From positions 43,575,181 through 43,639,180 of the forward strand of contig CM060307.1 in the NCBI GenBank assembly GCA_030674185.1: a stretch of DNA of 64,000 nucleotides, written 5' to 3'. The position numbers and the translations under genes were made by a program. Shown here piece after piece: positions 63,690 to 64,000 of this stretch. This DNA comes from Monoplex corrugatus (Eukaryota; Mollusca; Gastropoda; Littorinimorpha; Ranellidae). The first letter of the stretch is position 1; each line of letters begins with the position of its first letter. Below the pieces are notes generated by a model. It was given only the letters and a program-made list of their open reading frames with translations, made no database searches and had not been told where the DNA came from.

Positions 63690-64000
63690 TGACTAACCAT
63701 GGACAAAGTACATCCGTTCTAATGTCTAGATGGGCTGTCTGCTTGGTCCAAGCAGCGTCGCCTGTGACTGTACAGACCAATGCGAGAGAGGCAGTCTCTG
63801 TCGCAGCGGTCGCATGTGTATGCTGATGCTGGTCTGTTGGCTGTCATCCCTTTTCTGCGAACTCGCTTTTCTGCTGCAGCAGCTGACAGTTTGTCCTCAC
63901 CAATCCGCAGCTGTTTCTTGAGAGTAGTTCTCCAGCTGTTGCGGTCGTCTGCGAGGTCCTCCCAGGACGCAGTGTTGATCTCAAGTGCCTTCATGTCACG
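63690..64000 (-). mobile_element. C-terminal end of a non-LTR retrotransposon with zinc finger (continues past the edge)
   Basis: The minus-strand frame is open from the window edge and reads MKALEINTASWEDLADDRNS, a basic linker EKRVRRKGMTANRP, then YTCDRCDRDCLSRIGLYSHR ending RRC, a C-x2-C...H-x4-C finger. This layout (WEDLAxDRxxW, Lys/Arg linker, CxxCxRxCxSRIGLxSHxRxC) is the usual C-terminus of one LINE family widespread in invertebrates and fish. The frame is intact over about 90 codons, so the copy may be fairly young. Confidence 0.9.

Overview
Eukaryotic nuclear DNA, AT-rich and spliced, packed with (CA)n/(TG)n microsatellites, decayed non-LTR retrotransposons and SINE/MITE-like repeats. 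I infer a lophotrochozoan animal, most likely a gastropod mollusc, from the style of the repeats and of the one recognisable protein; the species cannot be named from this window.

The main content is one long plus-strand gene for a PGC-1 family transcriptional coactivator (PPARGC1A/PPARGC1B/PPRC1 in vertebrates, Spargel in flies), closest in its motifs to PPRC1/PRC. Eleven coding exons can be chained from 8823 to 44493. Every junction has GT/AG ends and matching phase, giving 1395 codons and a stop with no frameshift. In order the model holds: a rapidly evolving N-terminus with a duplicated segment, an LXXLL box in a 57-nt exon (12929-12985), a 2.7-kb exon (20100-22845) with a second LXXLL, a DHDY motif of the HCF-1-binding type and internal repeats, an Arg/Ser domain, an RRM split over three exons, and the family's acidic/hydrophobic C-terminal tail. 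The first coding exon is not certain; 3497-3601 is a phase-compatible candidate. A promoter-like patch with TCTCGCGAGA and TGACGTCA lies at 1336-1390.

Two other genes appear. At the left edge a divergent minus-strand gene begins at 870 and leaves the window. Inside the 15-kb intron of the PGC-1 gene (22846-38010) a complete two-exon minus-strand gene for a 72-aa protein (26644-25257) starts from a CpG-rich patch and matches no family I know.

The rest is repeats. RT-bearing non-LTR relics lie at 2.0-2.45, 3.7-5.6, 7.6-7.9, 17.4-18.8, 36.3-37.5, 52.3-54.5, 57.2-58.2, 58.8-59.6 and 63.7-64 kb. There are four TTAA-bounded palindromic MITEs, a separate MITE at 34771-35104 whose 6-bp target duplication is confirmed by an empty paralogous site, two dispersed families (R1, R2), a minisatellite of about 40 bp ending 60 bp before the giant exon, a decayed satellite of about 185/378 bp at 28.3-30.2 kb, and a 3-kb inverted repeat just downstream of the PGC-1 stop codon. 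No prokaryotic gene, CRISPR array, rRNA or intact tRNA gene was seen.
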